From NCBI RefSeq assembly GCF_036226505.1, contig NZ_CP108484.1, forward strand, positions 4,898,001-4,962,000: a DNA stretch of 64,000 nt, read 5' to 3'. Of this stretch, positions 35,270-43,430 are shown one piece after another (position 1 is the stretch's first letter; each line of letters begins with the position of its first letter). This DNA comes from Kitasatospora sp. NBC_01246. Its GTDB lineage: Bacteria > Actinomycetota > Actinomycetes > Streptomycetales > Streptomycetaceae. A model generated the notes under the pieces. The model was not told where the DNA came from and did no database searches. It was given only the letters and a program-made list of their open reading frames with translations. A program made the translations under genes and the position numbers.

Positions 35270-37090
35270 ATGGTGCGGGACGGGCGACGGATGCCGCCGC
35301 TGGGGGCGGGGCGCAGGGCGGCCGGACTGGCACTGCTCGGCTGGCTGGACGACATGCGGGCACCGCGGCTCTGCCGGGTGGCGGGGCCGCCCGGGGCCGG
35401 CAAGTCGCACCTGCTGGCCTGGCTGGTCCGCGGCTGCACGACGGACGAGGCGCCGGGCGAGCGGCGGATCCACGCCGTGCTGCCCGCCGCCGGGGCCACC
35501 CTCCGGACGGCCGTCTGGTCGCTGGGCCACCAGCTCGACCTGGTGGCGCACGCCCCGGGGCCGCTGATCGAGGCGATCGCGGCGGACAACCGCCCGACCC
35601 TGATCTGCGTCCCCGAGCTGGACAGGGCCGACGACCCGGCCGGCCTGGTGACCGGGCTGCTCGACCCGCTGCTCCGGCTGCCCGGGGTGCGCCTGGTGGT
35701 CGAGGCGGCGACCGGGGGCGCGGCGGCCGGGGCGTTCACCGCGGTGCCCGCGCCGGCGGTGCTGGAGCTCGGCGATCCGCACTGGACGGACCGGGAGCGG
35801 TTCGCGCAGTGGGCGGCGGCCCGGGGCGGCGACGCGGGCGCTTACCCGCTGCCCGGCCCGGTCCTCGGGACGCCGGCCGCTCCGCCGGTGGTGCCGGCCG
35901 GTGCCGATCTGCGGTCCGCCGGCGAGGAGGCGCTGTCCGCGCTCTGGACGGCGGCCGCGGCCGGTGGCGACCCCGGCCCGCTGACCGCCGATCCGCTGCT
36001 CTACGCGCTGGCCCGCCCCGTCCCGGTGACGGCGGCCGTCGAGCGGCGGGACGACGCGCTCGGCCGGGCCTGGCGCGCCGCCGGTCCGGCCGTGATCGAG
36101 GAGCCCGACCCGGCCGTCCGGGCCGCCGTGCTGCGGACCAGGCTGCTGGGCGCGGACACCGCCGCCGCGGCCGCCGCGGCCGTCCTCGCGCAGTTGCCCG
36201 CGCCGTGGTCCGGGCGCTGGGCGCGCTGGGAGGGCACCGACCGGGACTGGCCGGGCCCGGCCGTCGCGGTCACCGCCGGGGTCGGGCCGTACCTGTCGCA
36301 GGTGCTGGTGGCCGATCCGACCGGCGCGGTGCGGACCTTCGACGTCGCCACCGGCCGCCGGGTCGGTGCCGTGGTGGTGCCGTCCCCGCGCCCGCTGCGG
36401 GGGCTGGCCGTGACGGCCGGCGGTTCCGTGGTGCTGCTCGACGCCTGGGGCCGGGCGGAGCTGGTGGTGCCGGCCGAACCGCGGCCGGGGCTGGACGGAT
36501 ACGGGCTGATGGCGGCGCTGGACGCGGTCCGCGCGGTGGCCGGCGGTCCGGGCGGCGGTCTGAGCGCGGTGGCCGCGATCGGCGGGCTGGCCGACTCCGC
36601 GCCCGCCTTCGGCGACGCGGCCGGCGCCGTGCACTGGTACCAGGACGGCGCGGTGGTGAGCGAGCGGCTGCACCAGGGGCCGGTCACCGCGCTGGCCGGC
36701 GCCGCGCTCGGGGGCGGACCGCTGTCCGATCCGGAGATCCCGCTGCTGGTCAGCGGCGGTTTCGACGGCGCCGTGCGGCTCTGGGGCCCGCGCTCGGCGC
36801 CGATGCCCGAGCCGTCCGACCGGCGCGGCTGCCCGGTGACGGCGGTGGCCGCCGGGGCGACCGCGGCCGGCCCGGTGGTGGCCGCGGCCTGGTCCGACGG
36901 GCTGGTCCGGGTGCGCGACCTCGGCACCGGCGGGGTGCTGGACCTGCGGACGGGCTCCGAGGTCTGGTCGCTGGCGCTGGCCGGGACGCTGCTGGTGCTG
37001 GGCATGCCGGACGGCCTCGCCGCGGTGGACAGCCGGCCCCGGCCGCACGGGGCCGGGGCCCCCGCCGTAGGGCTGCGGGCCGGCGCCTGA
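35270..37090 (+). CDS. P-loop ATPase with C-terminal WD40/beta-propeller-like region
   Basis: A 606-residue protein. A STAND/AAA-type P-loop is at residues 39-46 (GPPGAGKS) in RLCRVAGPPGAGKSHLLAWL, with a Walker B-like LICVPELDRAD. The C-terminal half has propeller-like repeats (PYLSQVLVADPTGAVRTFDV, IPLLVSGGFDGAVRLWG, VVAAAWSDGLVRVRDLGTGG). Such P-loop/WD40 proteins often sense ligands or stress. It closes the toxin island; the spacer before it (35204-35269) contains GAGCGGTCGGGCCGCG twice. AGGAGAGGG precedes ATG 35270. Its role with the toxins is unknown. Confidence 0.75.
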   Translation: MVRDGRRMPPLGAGRRAAGLALLGWLDDMRAPRLCRVAGPPGAGKSHLLAWLVRGCTTDEAPGERRIHAVLPAAGATLRTAVWSLGHQLDLVAHAPGPLIEAIAADNRPTLICVPELDRADDPAGLVTGLLDPLLRLPGVRLVVEAATGGAAAGAFTAVPAPAVLELGDPHWTDRERFAQWAAARGGDAGAYPLPGPVLGTPAAPPVVPAGADLRSAGEEALSALWTAAAAGGDPGPLTADPLLYALARPVPVTAAVERRDDALGRAWRAAGPAVIEEPDPAVRAAVLRTRLLGADTAAAAAAAVLAQLPAPWSGRWARWEGTDRDWPGPAVAVTAGVGPYLSQVLVADPTGAVRTFDVATGRRVGAVVVPSPRPLRGLAVTAGGSVVLLDAWGRAELVVPAEPRPGLDGYGLMAALDAVRAVAGGPGGGLSAVAAIGGLADSAPAFGDAAGAVHWYQDGAVVSERLHQGPVTALAGAALGGGPLSDPEIPLLVSGGFDGAVRLWGPRSAPMPEPSDRRGCPVTAVAAGATAAGPVVAAAWSDGLVRVRDLGTGGVLDLRTGSEVWSLALAGTLLVLGMPDGLAAVDSRPRPHGAGAPAVGLRAGA

Positions 37091-37098
37091 AGCAATTT

Positions 37099-37125
37099 TC
37101 ATTAGCGAGAGTAATGACATAGACT
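37099..37125 (+). promoter_or_regulatory. MarR operator overlapping a -10 element
   Basis: A palindrome TCATTA-GCGAGAG-TAATGA (37099-37117) abuts TAGACT (37120-37125), a good -10 hexamer; TTTCAT at 37098 could serve as -35 with 16-bp spacing. Predicted transcription would begin at the ATG of the MarR gene (37132), giving a leaderless message. Autorepression by the MarR product is expected from the overlap. Confidence 0.55.
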
Positions 37126-37131
37126 AAGGAC

Positions 37132-37566
37132 ATGCCCGAGATGTCCGAGCAGGACCTCGCAGCCGTCAGTCAGCTGCGGTCGTCCACCATGCGCCTCTCC
37201 CGCCGCCTGCGTCACCAGCGGGTCGAGGAGTCGCTCAGCCCTACCGAGATGGGGGTGCTGGGCACCCTCGCACGCTGCGGGAAGGCCACGCCGGGTGAGC
37301 TCGCCCGGAAGGAGCACGTGCAGCCGCCCTCGATGACCAGGATCGTCGCGATGCTGGAAGAGAAGGGCCTGGTGCGGCGGGAGCCGCACCCGGAGGACCG
37401 CCGTCAGGTGGTCGTCAGCAGTACCGAACAGGCGGAGGTGATCCTCGCGGAGAGCCGCCGCCGGCGCAACGCCTGGCTCGCCGAACTCGCCGAGGGTCTC
37501 GACGAGGAGGAGTGGGCCGCCCTGCGGGCGGCCGCGCCGGTGCTCTACAAGCTCGCACACCTGTAA
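37132..37566 (+). CDS. MarR-family transcriptional regulator
   Basis: A 144-residue winged-helix regulator: SLSPTEMGVLGTLARCGKAT, GELARKEHVQPPSMTRIVAM (recognition helix), then EEKGLVRREPHPEDRRQVVV (wing with the MarR-typical DxR signature). ATG 37132 fits a leaderless start; ATG 37141 has AAGGA at better spacing. It sits upstream of an MFS exporter gene, the usual pairing for ligand-induced drug efflux. Confidence 0.92.
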   Translation: MPEMSEQDLAAVSQLRSSTMRLSRRLRHQRVEESLSPTEMGVLGTLARCGKATPGELARKEHVQPPSMTRIVAMLEEKGLVRREPHPEDRRQVVVSSTEQAEVILAESRRRRNAWLAELAEGLDEEEWAALRAAAPVLYKLAHL

Positions 37567-37700
37567 GACACGCTCGGGGCCCAGCCGTTCCGGTCAGCCG
37601 CCGGAGGACGAAGGAGAACCGCATCACCGCAGCACCGACCACCGAAACCAGGAGCGCGACGACCCCCTGCCGGGTCGTCGCGCCGCGAGGGGAGAGCACC

Positions 37701-39203
37701 GTGACACCGCCGGCCGCAGCCAGCGCCGCCATCCGCACCGACGAACCGACCACCGAACCCGCCACGGCCACCGCCGCGGCCGCCGACGCCCAGGCACCCG
37801 CCCCGACGGGGCCGGCCGGCAACGGCGACGACGACCCCGACGAACGCACCGCGGCGGTCACCCCCGCCGCTCAGGAATCCCCGACCGGAGCCCGCTTCAC
37901 CCGGCCCGGAGGGATGTTCTCCTCACTGCGCGTCCGCAACTACCGTTACTACTTCGCCGGCCAGGTGGTCTCCAACACCGGTACCTGGATGCAGCGGATC
38001 GCCCAGGACTGGCTGGTCCTCAGCCTCACCGGCAGCCCGCTCGCGGTCGGCATCACCACCGCCATGCAGTTCCTGCCGATGCTGCTGCTCGGCCTCTTCG
38101 GCGGCGTGCTCGCCGACCGGATGCCCAAGCGCCGGCTGCTGATCTACACCCAGGGCGCGATGGGCCTGCTCGCCGCGGGCCTGGCCGTGCTGACCGTCGG
38201 CGGCGTGGTGACGCCCTACTACGTGTACGCGTTCGCGCTGCTGCTCGGCCTCGTCACGGTGGTCGACAACCCGACCCGGCAGGCCTTCGTCTCCGAGATG
38301 GTCGGTCCCAAGGACCTCGCCAACGCGGTCAGCCTGAACGCCGCCAACTTCCAGACCGCCCGGCTGGTCGGCCCCGCCGTCGCGGGCCTGCTGATCGCCG
38401 CGGTCGGCAGTGGCTGGGCCTTCGCGGTGAACGCGCTCTCCTTCGCCGCCGTGATCGGCGGGCTGCTCGCCATGCGGTCGTCCGAACTGCGCCCCACCGC
38501 GCCGATCGCCCGCGAGAAGGGGCAGTTGAGGGAGGGGCTGCGGTACGTCAAGGAGCGGCCCGAGCTGCTCTGGCCGATGGTGCTGGCCGGCTTCATCGGC
38601 ACCTTCGGGTTCAACTTCCCGACGCTGCTCTCCGGTTTCGCCCACGACACCTTCAAGGTCGGCGCCGGGCAGTACGGCCTGCTGAACACCGCGATGGCGG
38701 TCGGTTCGCTGGCCGGCGCGCTGCTCGCGGCCCGGCGTGGCGCGCCCCGGCTGCGCCGGCTGGTCGCCGCCGCGCTGGCCTTCGGCGCGCTGGAGGTGCT
38801 GGCCGCCTTCGCGCCCGACTACTGGTCGTTCGCGCTGCTGCTGACCCTGATCGGGGTCTTCGGGCTGAGCTTCAACACCTCGGTCAACTCGATGCTCCAG
38901 CTGGGCACCGACCCCGCGATGCGGGGCCGGGTGATGGGCCTGCTGGTCCTGGTGTTCACCGGCGGCACGCCGATCGGCGCGCCGGTCGTCGGCTGGGTGA
39001 CGGCCTCGTACGGGCCCCGGCTCGGGCTGTTGGCCTGCGGGTTGGTCTCGGCGCTGGCGGCCGGCACGGTCGGTCTGGTGCTGGCCCGCAGTGCGGACCT
39101 GAAGGTCCGGGTCGATCTGCATCCGGGTCGCGGCGGGCGGGTGGTCGCCTTCGTTCCGCGCACCGTCGCCCCGACCAAGTCCGAGCTGGCACCGGCCTGC
39201 TGA
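37701..39203 (+). CDS. MFS transporter (MFS_3, enterobactin-exporter-like)
   Basis: About 500 residues from GTG 37701 (GGGGAGAG upstream). About 70 N-terminal low-complexity residues precede the core, which starts at MFSSLRVRNYRYYFAGQVVS. MFS_3-type segments follow: NTGTWMQRIAQDWLVLSLTG, GVLADRMPKRRLLIYTQ, DNPTRQAFVSEMVGPKDLAN and MRGRVMGLLVLVFTGGTPIG. Twelve membrane helices. It is probably drug or siderophore export under the MarR protein. An in-frame ATC at 37623, with AAGGAG six nt upstream, could be an earlier non-standard start. Confidence 0.88.
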   Translation: MTPPAAASAAIRTDEPTTEPATATAAAADAQAPAPTGPAGNGDDDPDERTAAVTPAAQESPTGARFTRPGGMFSSLRVRNYRYYFAGQVVSNTGTWMQRIAQDWLVLSLTGSPLAVGITTAMQFLPMLLLGLFGGVLADRMPKRRLLIYTQGAMGLLAAGLAVLTVGGVVTPYYVYAFALLLGLVTVVDNPTRQAFVSEMVGPKDLANAVSLNAANFQTARLVGPAVAGLLIAAVGSGWAFAVNALSFAAVIGGLLAMRSSELRPTAPIAREKGQLREGLRYVKERPELLWPMVLAGFIGTFGFNFPTLLSGFAHDTFKVGAGQYGLLNTAMAVGSLAGALLAARRGAPRLRRLVAAALAFGALEVLAAFAPDYWSFALLLTLIGVFGLSFNTSVNSMLQLGTDPAMRGRVMGLLVLVFTGGTPIGAPVVGWVTASYGPRLGLLACGLVSALAAGTVGLVLARSADLKVRVDLHPGRGGRVVAFVPRTVAPTKSELAPAC

Positions 39204-39215
39204 CGGCTCGTCTCC

Positions 39216-39245
39216 CCGGAGCGCACCGCGTGGTGCGCCCCGGGC
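39216..39245. terminator. Terminator hairpin between convergent genes
   Basis: GCGCACC / GGTGCGC with loop GCGT, extended by CCCGG / CCGGG across one mismatch, between the MFS stop (39203) and the GNAT stop (39252). Confidence 0.65.
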
Positions 39246-39251
39246 GCGGGG

Positions 39252-39770
39252 TCAGAGCCGGATCTCCAGGATCTGGCCCCGCCAGGGCCTGCCCTTGTAC
39301 TCGGACTCGAAGGCCTCGGTCTCGGTGAAGCCGAGCGCCCGGTACTGCTCGACCAGACGGCGGTCCTCGCTCGCGAAGCAGTCCACCCGGAGCAGGCCGA
39401 TACCGCGCCGGCGGGCCTCGTCGAGGGCGTCGGCGATCAGCGCGGCGCCGATGCCGGAGCCCTTCAGGGAGCGGTCGGTGACCAGGTTGCGGACGTACAG
39501 CTCGCGCTCGTCCACGGGGGTGGCGTAGGCGTTGGCCTGCTCGGACAGCACGCAGCAGCCGATGGTGCGGCCCTCGTCGTCCGTCGCGAGCCGGATCAGG
39601 AACGGCTCGGCGGTGTACCCGTCGATGCGGTCGATCAGGGCCGGGACGCTGCTCCAGGGCCGGTCGCCCCACTGGTCGGCGCGGCCCCGCTCGGCGAGCC
39701 AGGCCACCGCGCCGTCGAGCAGGGCGAGGATGTCGGCGGTGTCGGCGCGGCCGCCGGTACGGATCTTCAT
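39252..39770 (-). CDS. GNAT family N-acetyltransferase
   Basis: A 172-residue GNAT protein: MKIRTGGRADTADILALLDG, LYVRNLVTDRSLKGSGIGAA (motif A acetyl-CoA loop), then VDCFASEDRRLVEQYRALGF and ETEAFESEYKGRPWRGQI. It transfers an acetyl group to an unidentified amine. ATG 39770 has no clear ribosome site and may be leaderless. It is divergent from thpR by 46 bp. Confidence 0.85.
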   Translation of the reverse strand: MKIRTGGRADTADILALLDGAVAWLAERGRADQWGDRPWSSVPALIDRIDGYTAEPFLIRLATDDEGRTIGCCVLSEQANAYATPVDERELYVRNLVTDRSLKGSGIGAALIADALDEARRRGIGLLRVDCFASEDRRLVEQYRALGFTETEAFESEYKGRPWRGQILEIRL

Positions 39771-39816
39771 GAAAAAGGTTCTAACCCAAACCGGGCGGCG
39801 GGGGGAAGATGAGTCC

Positions 39817-40404
39817 ATGAGGCTCTTCGTGGCGGTGCTGCCGCCGGTCGAGGCGTTGCAGGGGCTCGCCGACGCGGTCGCCCCGGTGCGGGCCCTGCCG
39901 GGGGCGGACCGGCTGCGCTGGACGGCCGTCGAGGGCTGGCACCTGACCCTGGCCTTCCTCGGCGAGGTGCCGGCGGAGCGGCTGCCGGAGCTGGAGGCCG
40001 GGCTGGCGGCGGTGGCCGGGGTGCACGGGGTGCACCGGCTGCGGCTCGCGGGCGCCGGGCGGTTCGGCGACCGGGTGCTCTGGGCCGGGGTGGAGGGCCA
40101 GGCGTGGGCGCTGCGGCGGCTCGCCGAGGCCGTGCACGAGGCCACCGCGGAGGTGGCCGGTGAGGTCGACGCGTTCACCTTCCACCCGCATCTCACCCTC
40201 GCCCGGGCCGGCTCCTCCCGGGGGCACCGGCGGGCGGCGCAGCGGGGGGCGGTGGCCGAGCTGGAGGCGCTGGAGTCGGCGCTCGGCGGGTACCGCGGGC
40301 CGGAGTGGGAGGCCGCGGAGCTGCGCCTGATGAAGAGCGAGCTCGACGGCGGCTTCGCGCACTACGAGACGGTCGCCTCCTGGCCGCTGGCCCGCTGGAG
40401 CTGA
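39817..40404 (+). CDS. thpR: RNA 2',3'-cyclic phosphodiesterase ThpR
   Basis: A 195-residue member of the 2H phosphoesterase superfamily. It starts MRLFVAVLPPVEALQGLADA and has two HxT motifs: WHLTLAFLGEVP and FHPHLTLARAG. These form the active site that opens 2',3'-cyclic phosphates in RNA or ligates tRNA halves in the family. The C-terminus is LMKSELDGGFAHYETVASWP. ATG 39817 follows GGGGGAAG. Confidence 0.92.
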   Translation: MRLFVAVLPPVEALQGLADAVAPVRALPGADRLRWTAVEGWHLTLAFLGEVPAERLPELEAGLAAVAGVHGVHRLRLAGAGRFGDRVLWAGVEGQAWALRRLAEAVHEATAEVAGEVDAFTFHPHLTLARAGSSRGHRRAAQRGAVAELEALESALGGYRGPEWEAAELRLMKSELDGGFAHYETVASWPLARWS

Positions 40405-40466
40405 GGCGGGCCCGGGGGTGGCGGCCCGCTGGGGGCCGGGCCGCCGGCGCGTGCGTGGTGGCCCGT

Positions 40467-41126
40467 TCAGGGCCAGACCCGCATCGCGTCGGCGGCGACC
40501 CGCTCCAGCTCGGCCCGGTCGGCGCCGTCGCGGGCCCGCTGGGACATCCCCTGGAGCACGGTGGCGGTGAACTGCGCCAGCGCCGCCGCGTCAGCCCCGG
40601 CGGGTTCGCGGCCGGCCGCGATGTCCGCCCGGATCAGTGACTCCAGCGCGCGGACGTTGGCGTTGCGGATCTCCCGGAGCGCCTGTTCGACCTCGGGGGA
40701 CGTGCAGTTCACGGCCGAGCTGATCAGCAGGCAGCCCCAGGGGTGCTCCGGGTCGGTGGCCTCGGCGGCGGCCTCATGGAGCATCCGGGCGATGCCGGCC
40801 CGGGCGGTGGGCTCCTCGGCGAGCGCGCGGGTCGAGTAGGCGCCGTGGCTCTCCCGGTAGCGGGCGACGACCTCCGCGAAGAGCGCGCGCTTGTCGCCGA
40901 AGGCCGCGTACAGGCTCGGCGGGCGGATGCCCATGGCGGAGGTGAGGTCGGCGACCGAGGTCGCCTCCCAGCCGCGCTCCCAGAACAGCCGAAGGGCCTG
41001 CTCCAGGGCGGCCTCGCGGTCGAAGGAGCGGGGGCGTCCGCGCCGAGCTGTGCCGTTGCCCGCGTCGGCGGGCGGGACGGCGGCTGCGGCGGCTGGGGTG
41101 GCTGGGTCGGGGGCCATGCCTGCCAT
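40467..41126 (-). CDS. TetR/AcrR-family transcriptional regulator
   Basis: A 219-residue regulator starting ATG 41126 or 41117. After an Ala/Pro-rich leader, the HTH is RGRPRSFDREAALEQALRLF then WERGWEATSVADLTSAMGIR and PPSLYAAFGDKRALFAEVVA. The C-terminal ligand domain contains HPWGCLLISSAVNCTSPEVE, typical of the TetR subgroup that controls oxidoreductases. It is divergent from an SDR gene with repeat motifs between them, so it probably represses that gene. Confidence 0.92.
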   Translation of the reverse strand: MAGMAPDPATPAAAAAVPPADAGNGTARRGRPRSFDREAALEQALRLFWERGWEATSVADLTSAMGIRPPSLYAAFGDKRALFAEVVARYRESHGAYSTRALAEEPTARAGIARMLHEAAAEATDPEHPWGCLLISSAVNCTSPEVEQALREIRNANVRALESLIRADIAAGREPAGADAAALAQFTATVLQGMSQRARDGADRAELERVAADAMRVWP

Positions 41127-41133
41127 TCTATAT

Positions 41134-41186
41134 CGAACACTACAGAAGCTCTGGTACGGTTCATTTCATTAGCGACCGCTACAGAA
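41134..41186. promoter_or_regulatory. Direct repeats in the TetR/SDR divergent promoter
   Basis: CGAACACTACAGAA (41134-41147) and CGACCGCTACAGAA (41173-41186) agree at 12 of 14 positions, 39 bp apart, in the 75-bp gap between the TetR gene and the SDR gene. They are AT-rich relative to surroundings and are candidate regulator-binding half-sites. A nearby 12-mer TTTCATTAGCGA (41164-41175) also occurs before the MarR gene. Confidence 0.45.
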
Positions 41187-41201
41187 ATAGGGGGCGTGGC
41201 C

Positions 41202-41969
41202 ATGGGCACGCTTGCGGGCAGGACGGCTCTGGTGACGGGCGGCAGCCGGGGGATCGGGCGAGGCATAGCCGAGCGGTTGGGACGCGACGGGGCGCTGGTC
41301 GCCGTCCACTACGGCCGTGACGCCGAGGCGGCGGCGCGGGTCGTCGGGGTGATCGAGCGGGCCGGCGGCCGGGCCTTCGCGATCGGCACCGAACTGGGGG
41401 TGCCCGGTGACGCGCGGGCGCTCTGGGCGGCCTTCGACGCGGGGCTCGCCGCGCACGGCGGCGGCGAGGGCCTGGACATCCTGGTGAACAACGCCGGGAT
41501 CGGTCAGAACGGGCGGATCCACGAGGTCGCCGAAGCGGACTTCGACCGGGTGTTCGCGGTGAACGCCAAGGCGCCGTTCTTCATCGTCCAGCATGGCCTG
41601 GGCCGGCTGCGGGACGGCGGCCGGATCGTCAACGTCTCGTCCGGGGTCACCCGGGTCGCGTTCCCGTCAGCCGTCTCCTACGCGATGACCAAGGGGGCGC
41701 TGAACACCCTCACACTGACGCTCGCCGAGGAGCTCGGGCCGCGCGGGATCACCGTCAACGCGGTGCTGCCGGGCATCGTCGACACCGACATCAACCCCTG
41801 GCTGGCCGACCCGGCGGCCCGGGCCGGGGCGGCCGGCCACTCGGCCTTCGACCGGGTCGGTGAGGCGGCCGACGTGGCGGACATCGTGGCCTTCCTGGCC
41901 TCCGACGACGCCCGCTGGATCACCGGGCAGAATCTGGACGCCACCGGCGGATCCAACCTCGGGGTCTGA
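41202..41969 (+). CDS. SDR family oxidoreductase
   Basis: A 255-residue classical short-chain dehydrogenase. It has the NAD(P) loop TGGSRGIGRGIAERLG, LDILVNNAGIGQ, the catalytic Ser in RIVNVSSGVTR and the Tyr/Lys pair in SYAMTKGALNTL, with C-terminal WITGQNLDATGGSNLGV as in FabG-like members. Substrate unknown. ATG 41202 is preceded by GGGGG; GTG 41196 would be too close. Probably TetR-controlled. Confidence 0.92.
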   Translation: MGTLAGRTALVTGGSRGIGRGIAERLGRDGALVAVHYGRDAEAAARVVGVIERAGGRAFAIGTELGVPGDARALWAAFDAGLAAHGGGEGLDILVNNAGIGQNGRIHEVAEADFDRVFAVNAKAPFFIVQHGLGRLRDGGRIVNVSSGVTRVAFPSAVSYAMTKGALNTLTLTLAEELGPRGITVNAVLPGIVDTDINPWLADPAARAGAAGHSAFDRVGEAADVADIVAFLASDDARWITGQNLDATGGSNLGV

Positions 41970-41995
41970 CCGCCGACGGGTCGCGGGTACGCTCG

Positions 41996-42091
41996 ATGAC
42001 CGTGGATCCCAAGACTCGCATGCGTATCGTGACCGGCGCCCTGGTGCTGCTGCTGGTGGTCGTCCTGATCAGCTCGCTCGTCAACAGGTAG
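41996..42091 (+). CDS. 31-residue single-TM membrane peptide
   Basis: A short frame starting ATG 41996 (or GTG 42002) encodes MTVDPKTRMRIVTGAL followed by a hydrophobic LVLLLVVVLISSLV and ending NR. A basic, short N-terminus plus one membrane helix is the layout of a conserved small actinobacterial membrane protein. It lies 26 bp after the SDR gene and is followed by a perfect terminator at 42106, which supports expression as the last gene of that transcript. Function unknown. Confidence 0.6.
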   Translation: MTVDPKTRMRIVTGALVLLLVVVLISSLVNR

Positions 42092-42105
42092 CGCGAACAA
42101 ACGGA

Positions 42106-42133
42106 AGGGCCACCGCCCGCAGGCGGTGGCCCT
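42106..42133. terminator. Bidirectional terminator
   Basis: A perfect 12-bp stem AGGGCCACCGCC / GGCGGTGGCCCT with loop CGCA, between the 31-residue peptide gene (plus) and serC (minus). Confidence 0.85.
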
Positions 42134-42178
42134 CACGCGTGTGCCGGCCCGCTCAGGGCCGTGCGACCGTGCCGGTGC

Positions 42179-43297
42179 TCAGAGCTGCTCGACCACGTAG
42201 TCGATGCAGGCGGTGAGCGCCTCGACGTCCGCCGGCTCGATGGCCGGGAACATCGCGACGCGCAGCTGGTTGCGGCCGAGCTTGCGGTACGGCTCGGTGT
42301 CGACGATGCCGTTGGCACGCAGTGCCTTGGCGACGGCGGAGGCGTCCACCGCGTCGTCGAAGTCGATCGTGCCGACCACCTGGGAACGCTCCGCCGGGTT
42401 CGCCACGAACGGGGTGGCGAACGACGACTTCTCGGCCCAGCCGTACAGCCGGGAGGAGGAGTCGGCCGTCCGGGCGACCGCCCAGTCCAGGCCGCCGTTG
42501 CCGTTCAGCCAGTCCAGCTGGTCGGCCAGCAGGAACAGGGTGGAGATCGCCGGGGTGTTGTACGTCTGGTCCTTCGACGAGTTGTCGATGGCCGTCGGCA
42601 GGTCGAAGAACGGCGGGATGTAGCGGCCGGAGCCGGCGATCTCGGCGGCGCGCTCCAGGGCGGCCGGGGAGAACGTCGCCAGCCAGAGGCCGCCCTCGGC
42701 GGCGAAGGACTTCTGCGGCGCGAAGTAGTAGACATCGGTCTCGGTGATGTCGACCGGCAGGCCGCCGGCGCCCGAGGTGGCGTCCACCAGGACCAGCGAG
42801 CCCTCGTCCGCCCCGGCCGGGCGCCCGATCGGCATCGCGACACCGGTGGAGGTCTCGTTGTGGGTGAGCGCGTAGACGTCCACGCCCGCCTCGGCGACCG
42901 GCAGCGGGTGGGTGCCCGGGGCGGTCTTGATCACGGTCGGCTCGCCCAGCCAGGGCGCCGCCTTGACCGAGGAGGCGAACTTGGAGGAGAACTCGCCGAA
43001 GTCGAGGTGCTGGGACTTCTCCCGCACCAGGCCGAAGGCCGCGATGTCCCAGAAGGCGGTGGAGCCACCGTTGCCGAGAACCACCTCGTACCCCTCGGGG
43101 AGGGAGAAGAGGCTGCTCACGCCCTCGCGCACGCGCTTGACCAGGTTCTTCACCGGGGCCTGGCGGTGCGAGGTGCCGAGCAGGGAGGTCTCGGTGGCGG
43201 CGAGGGCACTCAGGGCCTCGGGGCGCACCTTGGACGGGCCGCAGCCGAAACGGCCGTCTGCGGGCTTGATGTCAGCGGGGATCTGGATCTGAGCCAC
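42179..43297 (-). CDS. serC: Phosphoserine aminotransferase SerC
   Basis: A 372-residue PLP enzyme that makes 3-phosphoserine in serine synthesis. It starts GTG 43297 with VAQIQIPADIKPADGRFGCG. Hallmarks are GPSKVRPEAL, TSHRQAPVKNLVKRV, VLGNGGSTAFWDIAAFGL, DATSGAGGLPVD and the PLP lysine in YFAPQKSFAAEGG. This is the actinobacterial SerC subtype. Confidence 0.95.
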   Translation of the reverse strand: MAQIQIPADIKPADGRFGCGPSKVRPEALSALAATETSLLGTSHRQAPVKNLVKRVREGVSSLFSLPEGYEVVLGNGGSTAFWDIAAFGLVREKSQHLDFGEFSSKFASSVKAAPWLGEPTVIKTAPGTHPLPVAEAGVDVYALTHNETSTGVAMPIGRPAGADEGSLVLVDATSGAGGLPVDITETDVYYFAPQKSFAAEGGLWLATFSPAALERAAEIAGSGRYIPPFFDLPTAIDNSSKDQTYNTPAISTLFLLADQLDWLNGNGGLDWAVARTADSSSRLYGWAEKSSFATPFVANPAERSQVVGTIDFDDAVDASAVAKALRANGIVDTEPYRKLGRNQLRVAMFPAIEPADVEALTACIDYVVEQL

Positions 43298-43384
43298 GGG
43301 CGGCAGCCTACCGGCCGCGATTGCGGAAGTGTTACGGCAGTCCGCCCGCTGAGATGCGATCTTCACGGCTGCGAGCTGCGGAAA

Positions 43385-43415
43385 CAGCGGGTCCGACGGA
43401 GCGTCGGACCCGCTG
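43385..43415. terminator. Terminator of the citrate synthase gene
   Basis: A perfect 13-bp stem (CAGCGGGTCCGAC / GTCGGACCCGCTG) with loop GGAGC, 16 bp beyond the stop of the minus-strand citrate synthase gene and upstream of serC. Confidence 0.8.
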
Positions 43416-43430
43416 CTCACCAGCGGTTTC

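Noticed and set aside
32045..37090. Prophage or integrated element around the second toxin island
   Set aside because: No integrase, terminase, tail or attachment-site repeats were found; base composition matches the surroundings apart from the Lys-rich toxin gene.
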